Part shown: positions 31,684 through 45,300 of the stretch, piece by piece
How the letters are laid out: every line of letters begins with the position of its first letter
Position numbering within the stretch: position 1 is the first letter of the stretch
DNA from: Acinonyx jubatus
Taxonomy: Eukaryota; Chordata; Mammalia; Carnivora; Felidae
Length of the DNA stretch: 64,000 nt
Direction of reading: 5' to 3'
NCBI RefSeq assembly: GCF_027475565.1
Contig: NC_069381.1
Span: 42,281,501 to 42,345,500 of the forward strand
The notes under the pieces: generated by a model
Database searches by the model: none
What the model was told of the DNA's origin: nothing
Seen by the model: the letters and a program-made list of their open reading frames with translations, nothing else
Made by a program: the position numbers and the translations under genes

Positions 31684-34600
31684 TGGTGATGGTGGCGAGG
31701 GCACTGTTGGCAGAGGCATAGCCATAGGTTTTGTGGGATCCGAAGCTTATACTATTTGGGGGCTCTCTTTAAGAAAAAGAATACTTTTTTGTTTTGTTTT
31801 GTTTTGTTTTGTTTTGTTTTGTTTTGTTTTGTTTTGTTGTTAAAAGGTACAGGAAGGCCTTTGCTAGTGAGGCCTCACCACTTCGTGGTGATAGCCTATG
31901 GTTGAAGGTCTTGGCAAGAAGAGTAGCAAAGGGGAGGGTGTGGTCAAGGAGGCCAACTGTGGGCCCTGAGAAATGACACACACTTGTCTGAGGACAGAGT
32001 TGACCAGTGGGGAGCCCCTGTGGTTGGAAATGGAAGGGAGAAATGAGGACTTTAATGAGACAGTGATGGATGATAGATTTTCAGGTTTTTCCTGTTCTTT
32101 ATTGTAACCTCCCCCCCCCCCCCCCCGCCCACCACCCTGCCCTAGTATCCCCAGACCTCAGTAAAATGGAACAGGCTGCTGGGAGGAAGCCTGAGGCATG
32201 GTCTTCTTTAAGGGAGAGAAAACTAGCACCCAGGAGTGGAGAATTCCAAGTGAGGAATGCCAGCTTTGACTGGCGTGGGGGAGGGCTGGAGACACCCTTT
32301 GGTAATGGAATGGGGACTTGAGCCACTCTACTGGGTAGGAAAGAAAGGAATCACCTGGAAGATGGGAGACTCCAGGTTATTTAGATTAGTGGATGCAGGT
32401 TGCAGAGAAGGGTAGATGCACGAAGGGACTGGCTCCCGGCCACTGCCGGGGAGGGGAGGAAGCACATACCCATGGTGGCAGAGAAGATGACGATGCCCAG
32501 CACGTTCATGCCATCGATGGTGTCAGGCTCTGACTTGTAAACAACCTCGGGTGGCGGGGTCAGGTCCAGGGCAAAGTTCTGAACATGAGAGCCGTTCTCT
32601 TCCTGGACCCCGTAGATGAGGATCTGCCGAGGAGGGGCCTCCTCCGATGCCATCTTGGGGGATTTGACAACGGGGGTGGTCTTGGTACGGTACTAGTGGG
32701 CGACACCCCAACCAGGAAGGAGTCAGGACCAAATATTGCTATTAATATCATCAGCAACAACAATAATATCTTGGAGGCACATTTGTATATAGTCGAGAAC
32801 TATTTGATGGACGATAATCCTGTGAGGTAGGCAGGAGTATCATCAAGATTTTACCAAAAAGAAAACTGGGATTCCATCATCCAAGTACGCCCTACCCAGC
32901 CATGCTTCTATTAGTCCCTTCCACCCTCTCCTTCCTTCTATGCATCATCACACCCAACTGGGATCCCCTCTAACCATCTCCTCTTCTACCCAGATAATTT
33001 TCTATTCACCCATCTATCCCTTCCAAACATCATTTTCCAACCACCTAATAGCCAGCCAGCCCTGCCTGCCACTGATGGAAACTTGGGCCTTCTATTTGAA
33101 AAGCTCAGGTTGCCCCAAGCCTTCTGGAGGAGAAGACGTCCCAGCTGCAAAGCCCTGAGCCTCCATGCTGTCTACCTTTCCTCCTCTGCCCCAGGGGAAT
33201 CCTCATTCCTCAGGCACTGGGAGTCCAAACAAGGGAAATTTCTAGCCTCCTAACACCACAGTATCAATAAGGTAAGCCTTCTGGGGCACAGGGTGGTGTG
33301 GAGAAACCAGTTAGGAAATATATGGGACCAGAAGTTTCTGTGCTTCAGTTTCTTCATCTGTAAAATGGGGGTCACAATACTATCTGGCTCGTTTGAATAA
33401 ATGAGGCAACACACGTAAAGTGTTTACAGCAGTGCCTGGCGTATGGTGGCCTTATGTGGCCATTACTGCTGTTATTACCGCCACCACTACCGTCAGCATT
33501 CCAACATTGGACTTTCTGTGTTGGATGCCAGGGATACGAAGATGAACCAGACGTGAATTCTGCTCTGAGAGCTTTGGGGAGGGAGTGACTTACTTTGCTT
33601 CAGAGGATCAGACAGCTTCACAAAGAAGGGGATATTTGAGTTGGGTCTTGAAGGATGGGTAGGAGTTTGCCAAAAGAAAAAAGGGCATTCCAGGCAGTAT
33701 GAAGCAAAGGAACATTCACTCTTTCTCTCTCACACCTTCAATAATTTCCCGTCACTGTTGGAATAAAACCCAAACTCCCTGGCCTACCATTTGGGGCCCT
33801 TCACTATCTGGCTTATTTCGTAGATAAAGACCCAGGAGATTAGGAAAGATAGAGAGATTAGCTCAAGATTTCACCACTCCTTATTTTGGAGCCTCCTATC
33901 CAACCCTCAACCTCCTCCTTTGTGTCCCCAGTCCCCAGTCCCCACTGCAGGGCCTAGCACAGACAAGGGGGTCAGGAAATGCTCGCTGGATTGTCAACTA
34001 AGCAGCCGACATTTTACAAGGGGAAAAGCATTAGAAGTTATTAGAAGGGCAGACAAAAATTTGTGCACAAGGATATTTACCATAATTTCTAAAAATGGAA
34101 AAACTTTGAAAACAACCTAAAAGCCTACCAAAAGGGGCATGGTAATAAAGTATAGCCTGGCCTTATCACGGGCTCTTGTCTCACTGCAAATATTGTATTT
34201 TAAAGAAATGCTTAATAACCAGGGAAAATGCTCATGATGTAATGGGAGTGGGGAAAAGCTAGACACACACTGTCTATGCACCATTAACCTAATTTTATTT
34301 TTCTAAAGCATATTTATGCAGAGAAATAAGACTAAAAGTGTACCAACTACTGTCACTGTTGCTTGGTGCTGGAACAAGAGATGATTTTATTTTCTTCTTC
34401 GTATTTTTTAGTATTTTCCTAACATTTTACACTGAACATCGTTACTATTCTTATTACGGGGGAAAAGGATTCTTTTTAAAAAGAAACAGAAAACAGGCTT
34501 AGAAGCCAGACAGACCCAGGTTTTCCTACCAGCGCCATCATTTACTGGTGGTACAACCTTGGGCAGATCTTTTAATCCTTCTGTGCCTCAGTTTCCTCAT

Positions 34601-36357
34601 CCGGGAGAGGGGCTGGCACACTGAGGGCAGGGTTACTGTGAGGACTGACTGAGACAGTGGGCGTGAGCATGGGTGTAAACCTAGAGCACAGTGGCTTCCC
34701 CCCACCCTTGTAAGTTCTCTTCGTCAGAAGCTGGAACCCAGGGCAGGGGTGTGGCCATGGGAGGCTGTGAGGATCCAGGTCTCCCCACCTGCACTCCTCT
34801 CCAGCATCTGGCCCCCAGGAGGCAGGGAGACTTGCTGGGGAAACCTGTCCCTTCCCAGCCTGGCCCAGGCTGGTCCTGCCTGCACCGCTCCATCGCTCTG
34901 GGATCCACTTACCTGTTTGAAAGTGGCTTCCACCAGGTTGGCTGGGAACATGTTCCTGGGAAGAGAGTCAGCAGTTGAAGAATTCCACAACCCAGCACAG
35001 GAGGGCCTGTGGGGTCATCTGAACACCCCACTTGGCAGGCAAGGCTCTCCGTGACCTAGCCCCACCTCCCTCTCCAGTCTCATCTCTTCCCCACCCCCCA
35101 ATACTCAAAGCTCCAAAGGCAATTGCATCCAGTTCCCTAGAAACACTGCACACTTCTCCAGCAGCCGGCCCTTCGTCTACACTGTTCCTTCTGCCTAGAA
35201 TGTCCTTCTCTGCTTCTCTGGCTAACTCGTACTCCAATTAATCAGAGGCCAAGCCTTCTCTGATTGCTGGCCGACTCCTTGGGCCTTCCCTTGTGGATCA
35301 CCTGTGCTCCAGCCTGTTGCAGTGTGGCACTGGCTCAGGGGTCTGCCTCTCCCACAGATTAGGCTTCCTTGAAAACTCAGTTGTTCGTATCTTATCTGTG
35401 TTGCACAACACATGACTTGGCACATGAATGAGATCATAATTCTTGTTAACATTGTTTTCATAAAGCTAAAGGAGGAGGGTGCTTGTCCTATCAGATATGA
35501 ACACCTTCTGTAAAGATATAATTTTAAAGTGCAGTATTGGGGCGCCTGGGTGGCTCAGTCAGTTAAGTGTCTGACCCTAGCTCAGGTCATGATCTCGCGG
35601 TCCGTGAGTTCGAGCCCCACGTCGGGCTCTGTGCTGACCGCTCAGAGCATGGAGCCTGCTTCGGATTCTGTCTCCTTCTCTCTCTGCCTCTCCCCTGTTC
35701 ACACTGTCTCTCTCTCTTAAAGTGCAATATTGACACAGCTGTCAACAGAAAAACCAATAGAACAGAACCTATAGCCCAGAAACAGAACCATCTAAATACT
35801 TCATTAAAAACAAAAATAAAGTGTATTTATTTTTTTTTAAGTAATCTCTACACCCAACACGGGGCTTGAACCCACAACCCCAAGATTAAGAGTTCCACGC
35901 TCTTCCAACTGAGCCAGCCAGGTGCCCCTAAGTACTTCATTTTTGATAAAAGTTGCTTCACAGATCAGTGAGGAAAGGAAGGATTTATTATAGAGCACTG
36001 TGTGGCCAATCAACTATTAAAAGAAAACAACAACTTAGAATCCCTATTTATACTTTGCGCCAAAATAAATTCCATATGGGTTAAAGAAATAAGAAATTAA
36101 AAAAATGAAAACATATAAAGCTAAAAGAAAATATAGGTTAATATTTTTCAGATCTCAGAATATGGAAGGACCCTCTAAGAAGAAAATGAGCAATAAAAAA
36201 TCAATAGATTTTACTACATAGAAATTAAGAATTAAGTGGGAGGGAGGGGAAAGTGGGGGATGGGCACTGAGGAGGGCACCTGTTGGGATGAGCACTGGGT
36301 GTTGTATGGAAACCAATTTGGCAATAAATTTCATATTAAAAAAAAAAAGAAATCCAC

Positions 36358-36389
<32 letters not shown>

Positions 36390-39300
36390 AATTTCTAGGG
36401 GCATCTGGGTGGCTCAGTCAGTTAAGCATCCGGCTCTTGATTTCGGCTCAGGTCACGACCTCATCATTCATGAGACCTTGCCCTGTGTGTGCTCCATGCT
36501 GACTGTGGAGCCTGCTTAGGATTCTCTCCCTCCCTCTCCCTCTGCCCCTCCCACTCTTGTGCACGTGAACACGCATGCACTCTCTCAAAAAATAAATTCA
36601 TTAATTAAAAAAAAATTTTTAAAGAAAAGAAATTAAGAATTTCCTAAGAGCAACATGGTATCCTGGGTGGGATTCTGGGGCAGAAAAAAAAGACATTCGT
36701 GGAAAATCGGTGAACTCCAAACACGGTCTACAATTTAGTTAATAGTGTTGTACTAATTTCATTTCTTAGTTTTGACATCTGTGCCATCACTCCGTACTTT
36801 GCTGACTTCAGGGAAAACTGGGTGAAGGGTATGTTTGTAAGTTTTCTGTAAACTTACAATTATGCCAAAATAAAAGGTTAAATAAATTGAGAATTCTCTG
36901 AGACAGATTCACATAGAAAGAGAATTATAAAGCAAATGACAAACTAGGGAAACTATGTGACCAAGTTATCGTCCTAAATCTGTAGAGAGCTTTTACCAAT
37001 CTTGTCTTTGTCTCCTTGTTCCTGTCTCTTCTCTCTAGAACATCAGCTTCCTGGAAGGCAGAGATCTCTCTGTTTAATTCACTGCTGTGTCCCCAGCCAC
37101 TGGAAGAGTGCCTGGCGCATAACAGGCCCTCAGCAAATATTTGCTGCATAAATAACTTGACCACAAAAATATTAATACCTCAACAGAAAAACGATCGAAA
37201 GTCATGACCAGGCAATCCACTTTGCAAGAGAAGGAACATGAGTAGCCCAAACAAGCTTTTTAAAAATGCTCAACTTCATCAATAAATTAGACTTCCTTTT
37301 CGCCTATCAAGCTGGCAAAGGATTTTTGAATGACAATACTCTGCTGAGGAGGTTTGGTGACCCAGACACCCCACATGTTTCTGGCAGCAACCTTTCTGTA
37401 AAGCGACTTGCAATTCCACCTGAGGGTCTGCAAACTATTACACCTTTGTCTTGACAACCCACCTCTAGGAATCTTTCCCAAGTCGGGGATGCTAACAAAG
37501 ATTTTTGTTCACATGTTTGCATCTCCTTAAATAGGCCATGTGGACTGACCTTACCACCCAGTCTTGTTCTTGGCAAATCTCTTCTTTTTCAAGACCCTGC
37601 TCATACATACATGGAATTCTATACGAGGACACGAGTATGCATTGTTCCTTAACCTCACATCGCAGCAGCCACTGTTGGAAAGCAGAAACTATCATTTTTT
37701 TCCCACCGTCGTTAAAATATAGGTTCCGTGTAAGCATATGGCAGGAGGAAGAGACCTTAGAAGGAGCTACCAAGGCAGAAACTGGGAAAGAGTGGTCATG
37801 ACTTTTCCCACTAATTTCAGCTTTGTCATAAGAGAGAGAAGGAGCAGGGGTCAGGGGCCGGGATCTCAGAAGATCAAATGAGGCTTTTTTTTTTTCCCCC
37901 AAGTTATGAGCAGATTTCTGCCAACAGAATAGTAGCTGCCTGCAAGGGCTTTTGACATCAAGCAGACCCAAAGCACCAAAGCCAGGGTTAATGCCGGGGG
38001 CTTGCCAGACACACAGCTGCCAGAATGCAACGGTCCACTGGGCCTGGGTTCTCATGACCAAAAGGGAGGATGCCCGTGCTGTGCCAATGGTTAATAGTCT
38101 GAAAATCTCTCCTGGGCACAACCCCAGGAGGTTCGAGTGACTTACAAGGTAGTTTTCTAATGAAACCTAGAGGGAAGGCTGCTTTAGTCTGAAACTAGGA
38201 AATTTCAAAAGTTGCAAGAGACCGAATGGAACTTACATCTCGTATGTACATTTCTTTACAATCTCCTTTAAAATTAGAATAATTTAAAATGTGGGTTGTG
38301 GCAGGGTTACCTACCCAGTCTCTATTCTCTCCTTCCTTACCGGCAGGTGCCCTGGCATGTTACGGGACCAACAGGGCTTTGCTGTCAAACCTTGTCTCCC
38401 AGCCTCTCTTGCCAAAGGGGTGGCCAGTGAGAGGAAGTAGGAGTCATTGGGTGGTGCTTCCAGAAAACTCTTGAAAAGGAGCCTACTCAGCCAGGACCCT
38501 TTGGTCCTTTCCTCCAACTGTCTTCTTCCTGCTGGAACATGGACATACTACCTAGAGCTTCAGCAACCTTCTTGGACCATGGGACCCACTGATGATAAAA
38601 GCCAAGTGATAAATATGATAGGGGGAGCATGGGATCCTGATGACCATGAGCTGCCTACCACTGGACTATTGATTTGGGAGAAAACCAAAGCCTTTACCAC
38701 AGTTAAGCCTCTGCTGCTTCAGGTTTCTCTTAACCAGCAGCCGACAGCAACTCTTGACTAATACATGTGCTCATACTAGTAATCAATGAACTTTTCCTGT
38801 AGTCTTTAATGAATTATACTTTCTGATTCCTGAAGAGGAAAATGTACAATATTTTCTTGTGGCTTTGAATACCCATGAGAAGTCTTCCCATTTGCCCCAC
38901 GAGGCCTGGGCTCCTGGTGGCATAAATTCCGACGTAATGTGCTTGGGAGACATTAGTAGTCACGCCCATCAAGTATACACGGGCCCCAGCCTTCCTGCAC
39001 ATCACTTGGGGCAGGGCCACAGTCTGTGGCGCTTCTCCTTACTCTTTCTAAGTCCCCACTGCGATGTTCTAAACTTGCCCTTAACCCCATGTCACCAACC
39101 CATGCCCCAAGGTGGGGATTGTTCCTTTGCAAGCACAGCCGCAGAGAACTTCATCCAATCCCTGAGAGGGTCACTGGGAGCTGTAAACAGAGCCAAGTCA
39201 TTAATTCATCTCTCTGGTGTTTTAATAAGATTGGAAAAAAAAGAAGGGGCCCAGCTCTGATTAGTGTTCCTCTTGTTTGGGTTGTTTTCTGTGAGCTTGC

Positions 39301-42300
39301 ACTGGGAGGAGACGTCAGTTTTCTGGAGCCCTGGGAAATGAATTCATGTCTTGGTGAGTCGTCTGGGGATGTGACCTGTTGTGTTCCACTGGAATCATCT
39401 TTGAGAGATGGAAGCATGTCTTGCCAGCCCTGAGTTATGCTGCGTCCTTCTTTCACTGTTCAGGTGGCCCCTCCATCCTTCTGACTTCTCATCTGTCACA
39501 CCTGTCCCCACTTCCCTGTTCCTTTCCCTGGCCATCCGTGTTCTCGGTCAGTTATCAGTGCCAGATAGCCACCTGCTCTGGGCCAGAGCAAGGGTGGGGG
39601 GACCCCTGGAAGCCTCCCTCCTGATGTTCTCATTTTCTGCACGGCCTCCCAGAACATCAGAGCTAGGAAGGATCTCCAAGAGTGGCTCTCCAGTTCTTGT
39701 CTGTCCTAAAACGGAAGGCAGCCTGCTGCAAGGACTTGCATTTGCCCCCTCCCCAGCTCTCAGCACCACGTCTTCGCCCAGAGCAGGTGTTTCATAAAGG
39801 TGGGGCGGAAGTGACTGCACCCTAAACAAAGCATCCCCTTGCCTCCAGTCACATCCTGTCCACTCTGCCCTGCTCCAATCCATCCTTCCCAAACTCACCA
39901 GCTTCCTGTTTCTAAAGCCAACCCCTCAGCCTGGGTTCAAGGTCTTCAAGGCTGGGTTCTGCACCATCCTCCCAACCCCATCTCCCAGAACCCACCTCCG
40001 GAAGCTTGTGCTCATGCCCTGCAGCTTCCTCCCTGGTTTGTAGGCCTCTGTGTTTCAGAACTACTGAGTGAGAAGGGATCTTGAAAACCAATGGGGAAAC
40101 TGGGGCCTGGAAGGACCACACAGTGACAAGACCTCACATCCCCAAGGTTCTGGTTTCCTGTCCCAGGAAGCATGTGACCTCTCTCTGCAGTCCCACTCTC
40201 TGACTAAGAAATGGCTCCAGTGAGGTCCAACCGCTCAGCTTTGCAAAACAACTTGCCTTGGGGTTGAGAGCAACTGGGGGAAAGCCTAAAACCAGAAGGA
40301 TCAATTTTCACCACGTGAAAAGCAACCAAGAGCAGGAGCCACTCCTGGAACATTTGACTCTGACACGTGTGTCCAATCCAGAGCCCTCAGCCCCTGAGCA
40401 GGGGAGGCAGTGGTGGGGAGGGTGGGGACTCCCCGAGCACCAACTCCTTCCACCCCAAGGAAAGGCTGTTTCAAATCATAGAATCCAAGAAAGGATGAAT
40501 CATAGCTGCTAAATCTTAGAAATAATGGATCTTAGAAATGAAGCTTCTCGAAATTCTTCTTCCCTTGGTTTCTAGGACATCTGTTCTGCTGGTGTGGTTC
40601 CCCTCCCGTTCCTCTGCTTGCTCCTGCTCTATCAGCCCTACACAAACCTCTAATGTGGGTCAAGGCTCGCCCTGGGCCTCTGAGCCACACACTTGGCACT
40701 TCCTCCCTGTACCAGTGTGTGTCCTCACGGCTTAGACCCCAGCCCCACTGGCGACCCTGTGTCCTACGTCTGTATTCAGCAAACACCGAGCACCTCCTCT
40801 GCGCTGTTCTAGGCTCCAGGATACAGCAGGGAACAGATTTTTGTAAAGATCTAGCCCTCGTGGAACATATTTTATTCCAGTGAGGGAGTCACAAGGAGAA
40901 ATAGAAAAAGTACACAGACAGGATAATGTCAGGTAGTAATAAAGGCTATGCTGAGAACAGACCATAGGAAAGCAGAGAGAAAGCAGGGTGACGAGGTTGG
41001 ATACTCTGATGAGAGGTGATAGTGGTCTGGGAGATGGCGAGAGTGACAGAGGAGGACAGAAGGGACAAGGTTTGGAGTTTTGAAGGTAGAGCTGACAGAA
41101 TTTGCCAACAAACTGGATGCAGGATATGAGAAAATGAGAGTCGGTGGCCCAGTCTCCCAACCTCCGTCTCCCACTCGGACTCTCCCAAAGACTCAGATCC
41201 AGCAGCCAACCATCCGCTGACATCTTCCCCAGGAAGTCCACACCCGCTCTGCCATTGTCCTGTGACTCGGTGAGCACACCGCCATCCAGCTGGGTGTTCA
41301 GGCCAGAGGCCCCAGTGCCCTCACGATCAGCACCGCCCACCTCCTCCACCCCCTCCTCCCTCCTGCTCATGCCTCCCTCCTGTCTCCTGCTGGTTTTACT
41401 GTCTGAGCAATCCTCAGTCTGCGGTCTCCCCGTGCCCATGGCCACCACCCTGGCCCCATCCCTGCCTGTCTTCCCTTCCATCTCCTGCCCCCCTCCACCT
41501 CCACTCTACAGCCAGAGGGAGCCTTCCGGATCATGCCACTTCTGTTTTTCAAGCCCATTTCCTGTGGCCTTTAGGACAAAACACAAGTTTCGGCCTGGGT
41601 CACAATATCCTTCACACTGATATCCACTCCCCTTTCCCCTGGTGCCCCAGCCATGCTGAGTGGGTGAGGATTTTTCCCTGCACTTTCCCTCTCTGCTCAG
41701 GACCTTTGCACAGCTGTTTCCTTAACCCGGCATGGGCTCCTGGCTCCCCTGCCTTCCCTCTCATCCCACCCTTTACCTGGGGCACCTTTGCCGCCTCTGA
41801 GTCTGCTCTCTGCACTCACCCGCAGCCTGTGCTTCCCTCACCACAGCCCCCACCCCCATGTTGTCCCTGTCTGTTCGTGGGCCTTTCCCTCCTCTGGGGC
41901 TAGGGCCAGGCTTGAGTGCCCGGTCCAGGGTGGCCACTGGCAAGAGAGTGAATGAATGATGGAGAGGAGAGGGGTGGCCCATATGGAGTCTTGGGAAAGG
42001 GGGGGGTTCAGATGTGGATGCATCTCTGGGTTTACAGAGCTTTCCTGGGAGGAGGGCTCGGTCCCTGGAACAGACGGTGAGCAGCATCTGCGTGGCTCAG
42101 GCAGGGGCACCATGGGGCAAATATCACTGCCCTTGGAGTTAGGCCCACATTGAATCCTGGCTCCATGACCTGCCTGCTGGATGACCCTGGAAAAGTCACG
42201 TCCTCTCTTTGAGCCTCACTCCCTCATCTGTGAGGAGAGGACCGATAAGGAAAAGGCAGGGGGGGTGTGGCCACTGGGGAGGCTGGGTGCACACAAGCAA

Positions 42301-45300
42301 GCTCGGTCAGTCAGCAAACACCTGCTAATGCCTGCTCCGTGCCAGGCCACCCGCTGGGGCTGGGATCCCAGGTAGCTGACCCCTGTTCTGCCCTTGAGGT
42401 GCTCCCAGTCTCTTGGAGGCAGACAGCGCAGTGTGACCCCAGTGGGTGGCATAGGGGCTGAGGGAACAGAGACACTGTTTGCGTGGCCGCTGTGGTGGCT
42501 TCTCGTTACCACAGTCCTCAAGAGCAGACCTTGAGCACCCCTCTCCCCATGCCCTAGCCTGCCTCTGGTAGACATGTGAGGCCAGGCTTGTGGAGCCGGT
42601 GACCCCAGCCCAGGCATGGCGTCCCCAAGTAGGGTATCGGTGGCAAGAATTACCGGATAAGGTCCAGCAGGGCGTCGGCCGAGCTCATGATGGGCTTCCC
42701 GCTCTGCTCTGTTGTCTCCTTCTGGGCCGCGCCCCCCGGGTGGATGATAGAGACCATGATGATGCCCACGATGACTGCCACGAAGGTGGTCCACAGGTAG
42801 TACGCCACGGTGAGGATGCCCAGGCGGCTGGAGGTCTTGGCATCCAGGGAGGCGAGGCCAGACATCAAGCTGCGAGAGCAACGTGGGTCAGGGTCTGAGG
42901 GCTGGGGGGGGACGGGCACTCAGGTGTACCCACTCACACCCCCTCCTGGCTCTGCCCAGCACCCTCAGAGTGCTGGAGGGATCATGCAGGCATGGAGGAC
43001 CCCCTAGCCATCCAGTTCTATGGCCCCTCCATCCTGGTTTTCTGCTCTGCTCTCTGGCCCACACCTAGAGTCACCAGCCACAGACTTTCACACCTCCAGG
43101 CCCTTGCCAGCATGTTTCCTTTGGCCGGTGTCCTATCACCAGATTCCTCCACTTCCTGAAGTGCTACTCACTGGATAAGACCAAGCTTAATGTCACGTCT
43201 CTGGCGACATCTTGGACTCCCTGCCTCTCCCCCAGAGTTAGGAGCTCATGGCCTCTGTCATGACCCTGGTTGTCGCTGTCTCTCTCATCAGGCTGACGAC
43301 ACGAGAGAAGAGGGGCAGGTCTGACTTCTCTCTGGGTCCCCAGTGCCTGCACAGAGTGAGCTCTGGGCACAGGTGGTTGCTGCAGCCTTGCTGAATGAAC
43401 TCACGAAGGAGAGTGAGTTAGAGCCCTGGGCTGAGTCCCCACCCTGGCTCTGCCAACCGGCTGTGTGACATCTTTGGGCCTCAGGATCCCATCTCTAAAA
43501 TGGGGCCATGGTTTCTCCGAGATGTGCCACCCTGTGGCCATCCGGGTTACCCACTGGGCCCAGATTCCCCTTCATCACTGTGGGAGGCTGTGTTGAGGGC
43601 CCTTGTGGGTCTCCCCTCGGCTCCTCCCCACCCCTGCCTGCCTGGCCCTGGGCTCTCTGCCTGCCATCCAGGGCAGTTGGCGGGGTGGGGCAGAGAGATT
43701 AGTTAAGGAGATCCTTGTGCTTTGCTTTGCTGCCAAAAGGATTTTTCCCCAAAGCCCTTTCATTCTTTCAGATAAAGGACGTATTTGTCTGGTTTCAATC
43801 ATGTAAACAAGAGTGGATAATCCCTCCCCATCCCACTCCTCTTATCCTTAGACTACTCGCAGGCAGCAACCAGGGTCAAGGTGAACCTCTCCCCACCTCA
43901 GGCTGTAGCTGCTGCCTTGAGTGCCCAGCTCTTCCCCTCTCTCTGTAGCAAAGGCTCGCTCTTCTGTTAAGATACAGTTGAAGGCTCCTCCAGGAAGCTT
44001 TCCCTGATGACCAGCTGGAGCAAAGGCTCCTTTCCTGGGCTCCCCCAGGCCCTGTGCTGGCCTCTGCCCCAGCCCCCACCTCAGTGAGTTGCTGACTGTT
44101 TCCTGAAAGTGCCTCCAGCACTGGGCCCGCGTCTGACTCAGTGTGGGGTCCACAGAGCCAGGCACGGGGCCCGGCCGCAGTGAGCTTGGTAGCAGCTTGC
44201 TGAATGAAGGAGGGAATAAATAATGAATCAATGAATGGATGTTTACAATCTCTGTTCATCCCTTGTCAACCAGTATGCCGTATGTTAGTGATGGGCTTAG
44301 GGTGGGTCTCGGACATAAATCCTGAAGGGCTCGTAATGGGATTGTGCAGACAAGGGACACGGGAGGTTGTTCTGCAATTATTATCCATGGGAGCCATTAT
44401 CCCTAGACTGGAGCCAGCACATAGGCGCAGGGCCAAGCAGTCCTTTGACCACAATGGAATCCCCCCAGCCAAGTCCACAGGGAAGTCGTGACCCTGAGGG
44501 GGAGACCCTCCCGAGGTCACACAGAACACTAGTGGCCAGCTGGACCAGAACTCGGGCCCCAGCTCCAGTCCTGTCCTCTTTCCTTCACGTATTTATTCAA
44601 ACCTTTAGCACATGCCCACTCTGTGCCATGCCCTGTGTTCACAGAAAGAAATCAGAATCGCTCCCCAACCTCAAGTTGCTCCTGGTATTGGGGGCAGGGT
44701 AGGGTCAGGAAGGATACAGGTGGGGACACAGGCACAAGTGGACTCAAGGAACCAGGAGACAGGGTGGCTGTATTAGTAGCATAAGCAAGGGGACAAGGAT
44801 GTACTGTCTTTATTCAGAGGAGGGAGGGATCACTTCTAGCTAGGAGAGTCAGGAAGGGCTTCCTGGAGGAGGGAACATCTGAGTTGGTTCTTGTGAGGAA
44901 GAGGAAGATTTGAAGATGGGGCCGATATCACGGGCAGTGAGACAGCAGAAGCCAAGAGGGAGGCTGCCAAGGGTGGGCACACTGGGCTGTTTAGTGTGGT
45001 CAGAGCTCAGGTCACATTAGAGGCATGGTGATATGGGGGACACACAGATAGGGCTGTGCTCAGGAGTGGGGGTGGCCTTGAGTGCCAGGCCAAGGGGGAC
45101 AGGAGGGAGAAGTGGGGTCCAGTACAGCTCATCCAGCAGAATTTCCTGACTGCAGGACACTGAAGTGGTATTTGTAAGAGCAAACATCTGGGACTAACCC
45201 AAGAAATCATGAGTGCAGAATTAGATTAAAAGTTACAGCATATCCATGCAATGGAGTTCTAAGCAGCCATTAGAGGTGACGGTGGCAATGGAAAGATGTT

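Larger units (their letters stand above)
28825..32469 (-). other. SLC1A7: SLC1A7 intron 5
   Basis: At 3.6 kb it contains an L2 3' end (about 29150-29600) and a CA/TG-rich stretch (about 30290-30445). An old GA-rich interspersed repeat lies at about 30850-31580. It also contains GT and TTTTG microsatellites (31640-31838) and a C homopolymer (about 32109-32126). Confidence 0.65.
32693..34912 (-). other. SLC1A7: SLC1A7 intron 4
   Basis: At 2.2 kb it holds a MIR (about 33335-33480), an AT-rich segment consistent with an old LINE 3' region (about 34030-34480) and another MIR (about 34495-34690). Confidence 0.6.
36000..36890 (+). mobile_element. Old L1 remnant, interrupted by younger insertions
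   Basis: ATGGGTTAAAGAAATAAGAA and GAATATGGAAGGACCCTCTA resemble the end of L1 ORF2. The stretch 36660-36890 (CCAAAATAAAAGGTTAAA at the end) resembles an old L1 3' UTR. The younger L1 end, CA repeat and SINE at 36237-36634 split it. The family is assigned from memory only. Confidence 0.55.
34956..42653 (-). other. SLC1A7: SLC1A7 intron 3
   Basis: At 7.7 kb it contains L2-type fragments (about 35035-35460, 36975-37165, 41560-41960), three SINE pieces, an old L1 tract with a younger L1 end, an unassigned old retroelement (about 38450-38765) and a MIR (about 42120-42260). No coding exon was recognised. Confidence 0.65.

Noticed and set aside
35539..35610. tRNA-like sequence with A and B box features
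   Set aside because: It is the tRNA-derived head of a SINE, with SINE body and target-site duplication, not a functional tRNA gene. The same holds for the other SINE copies.
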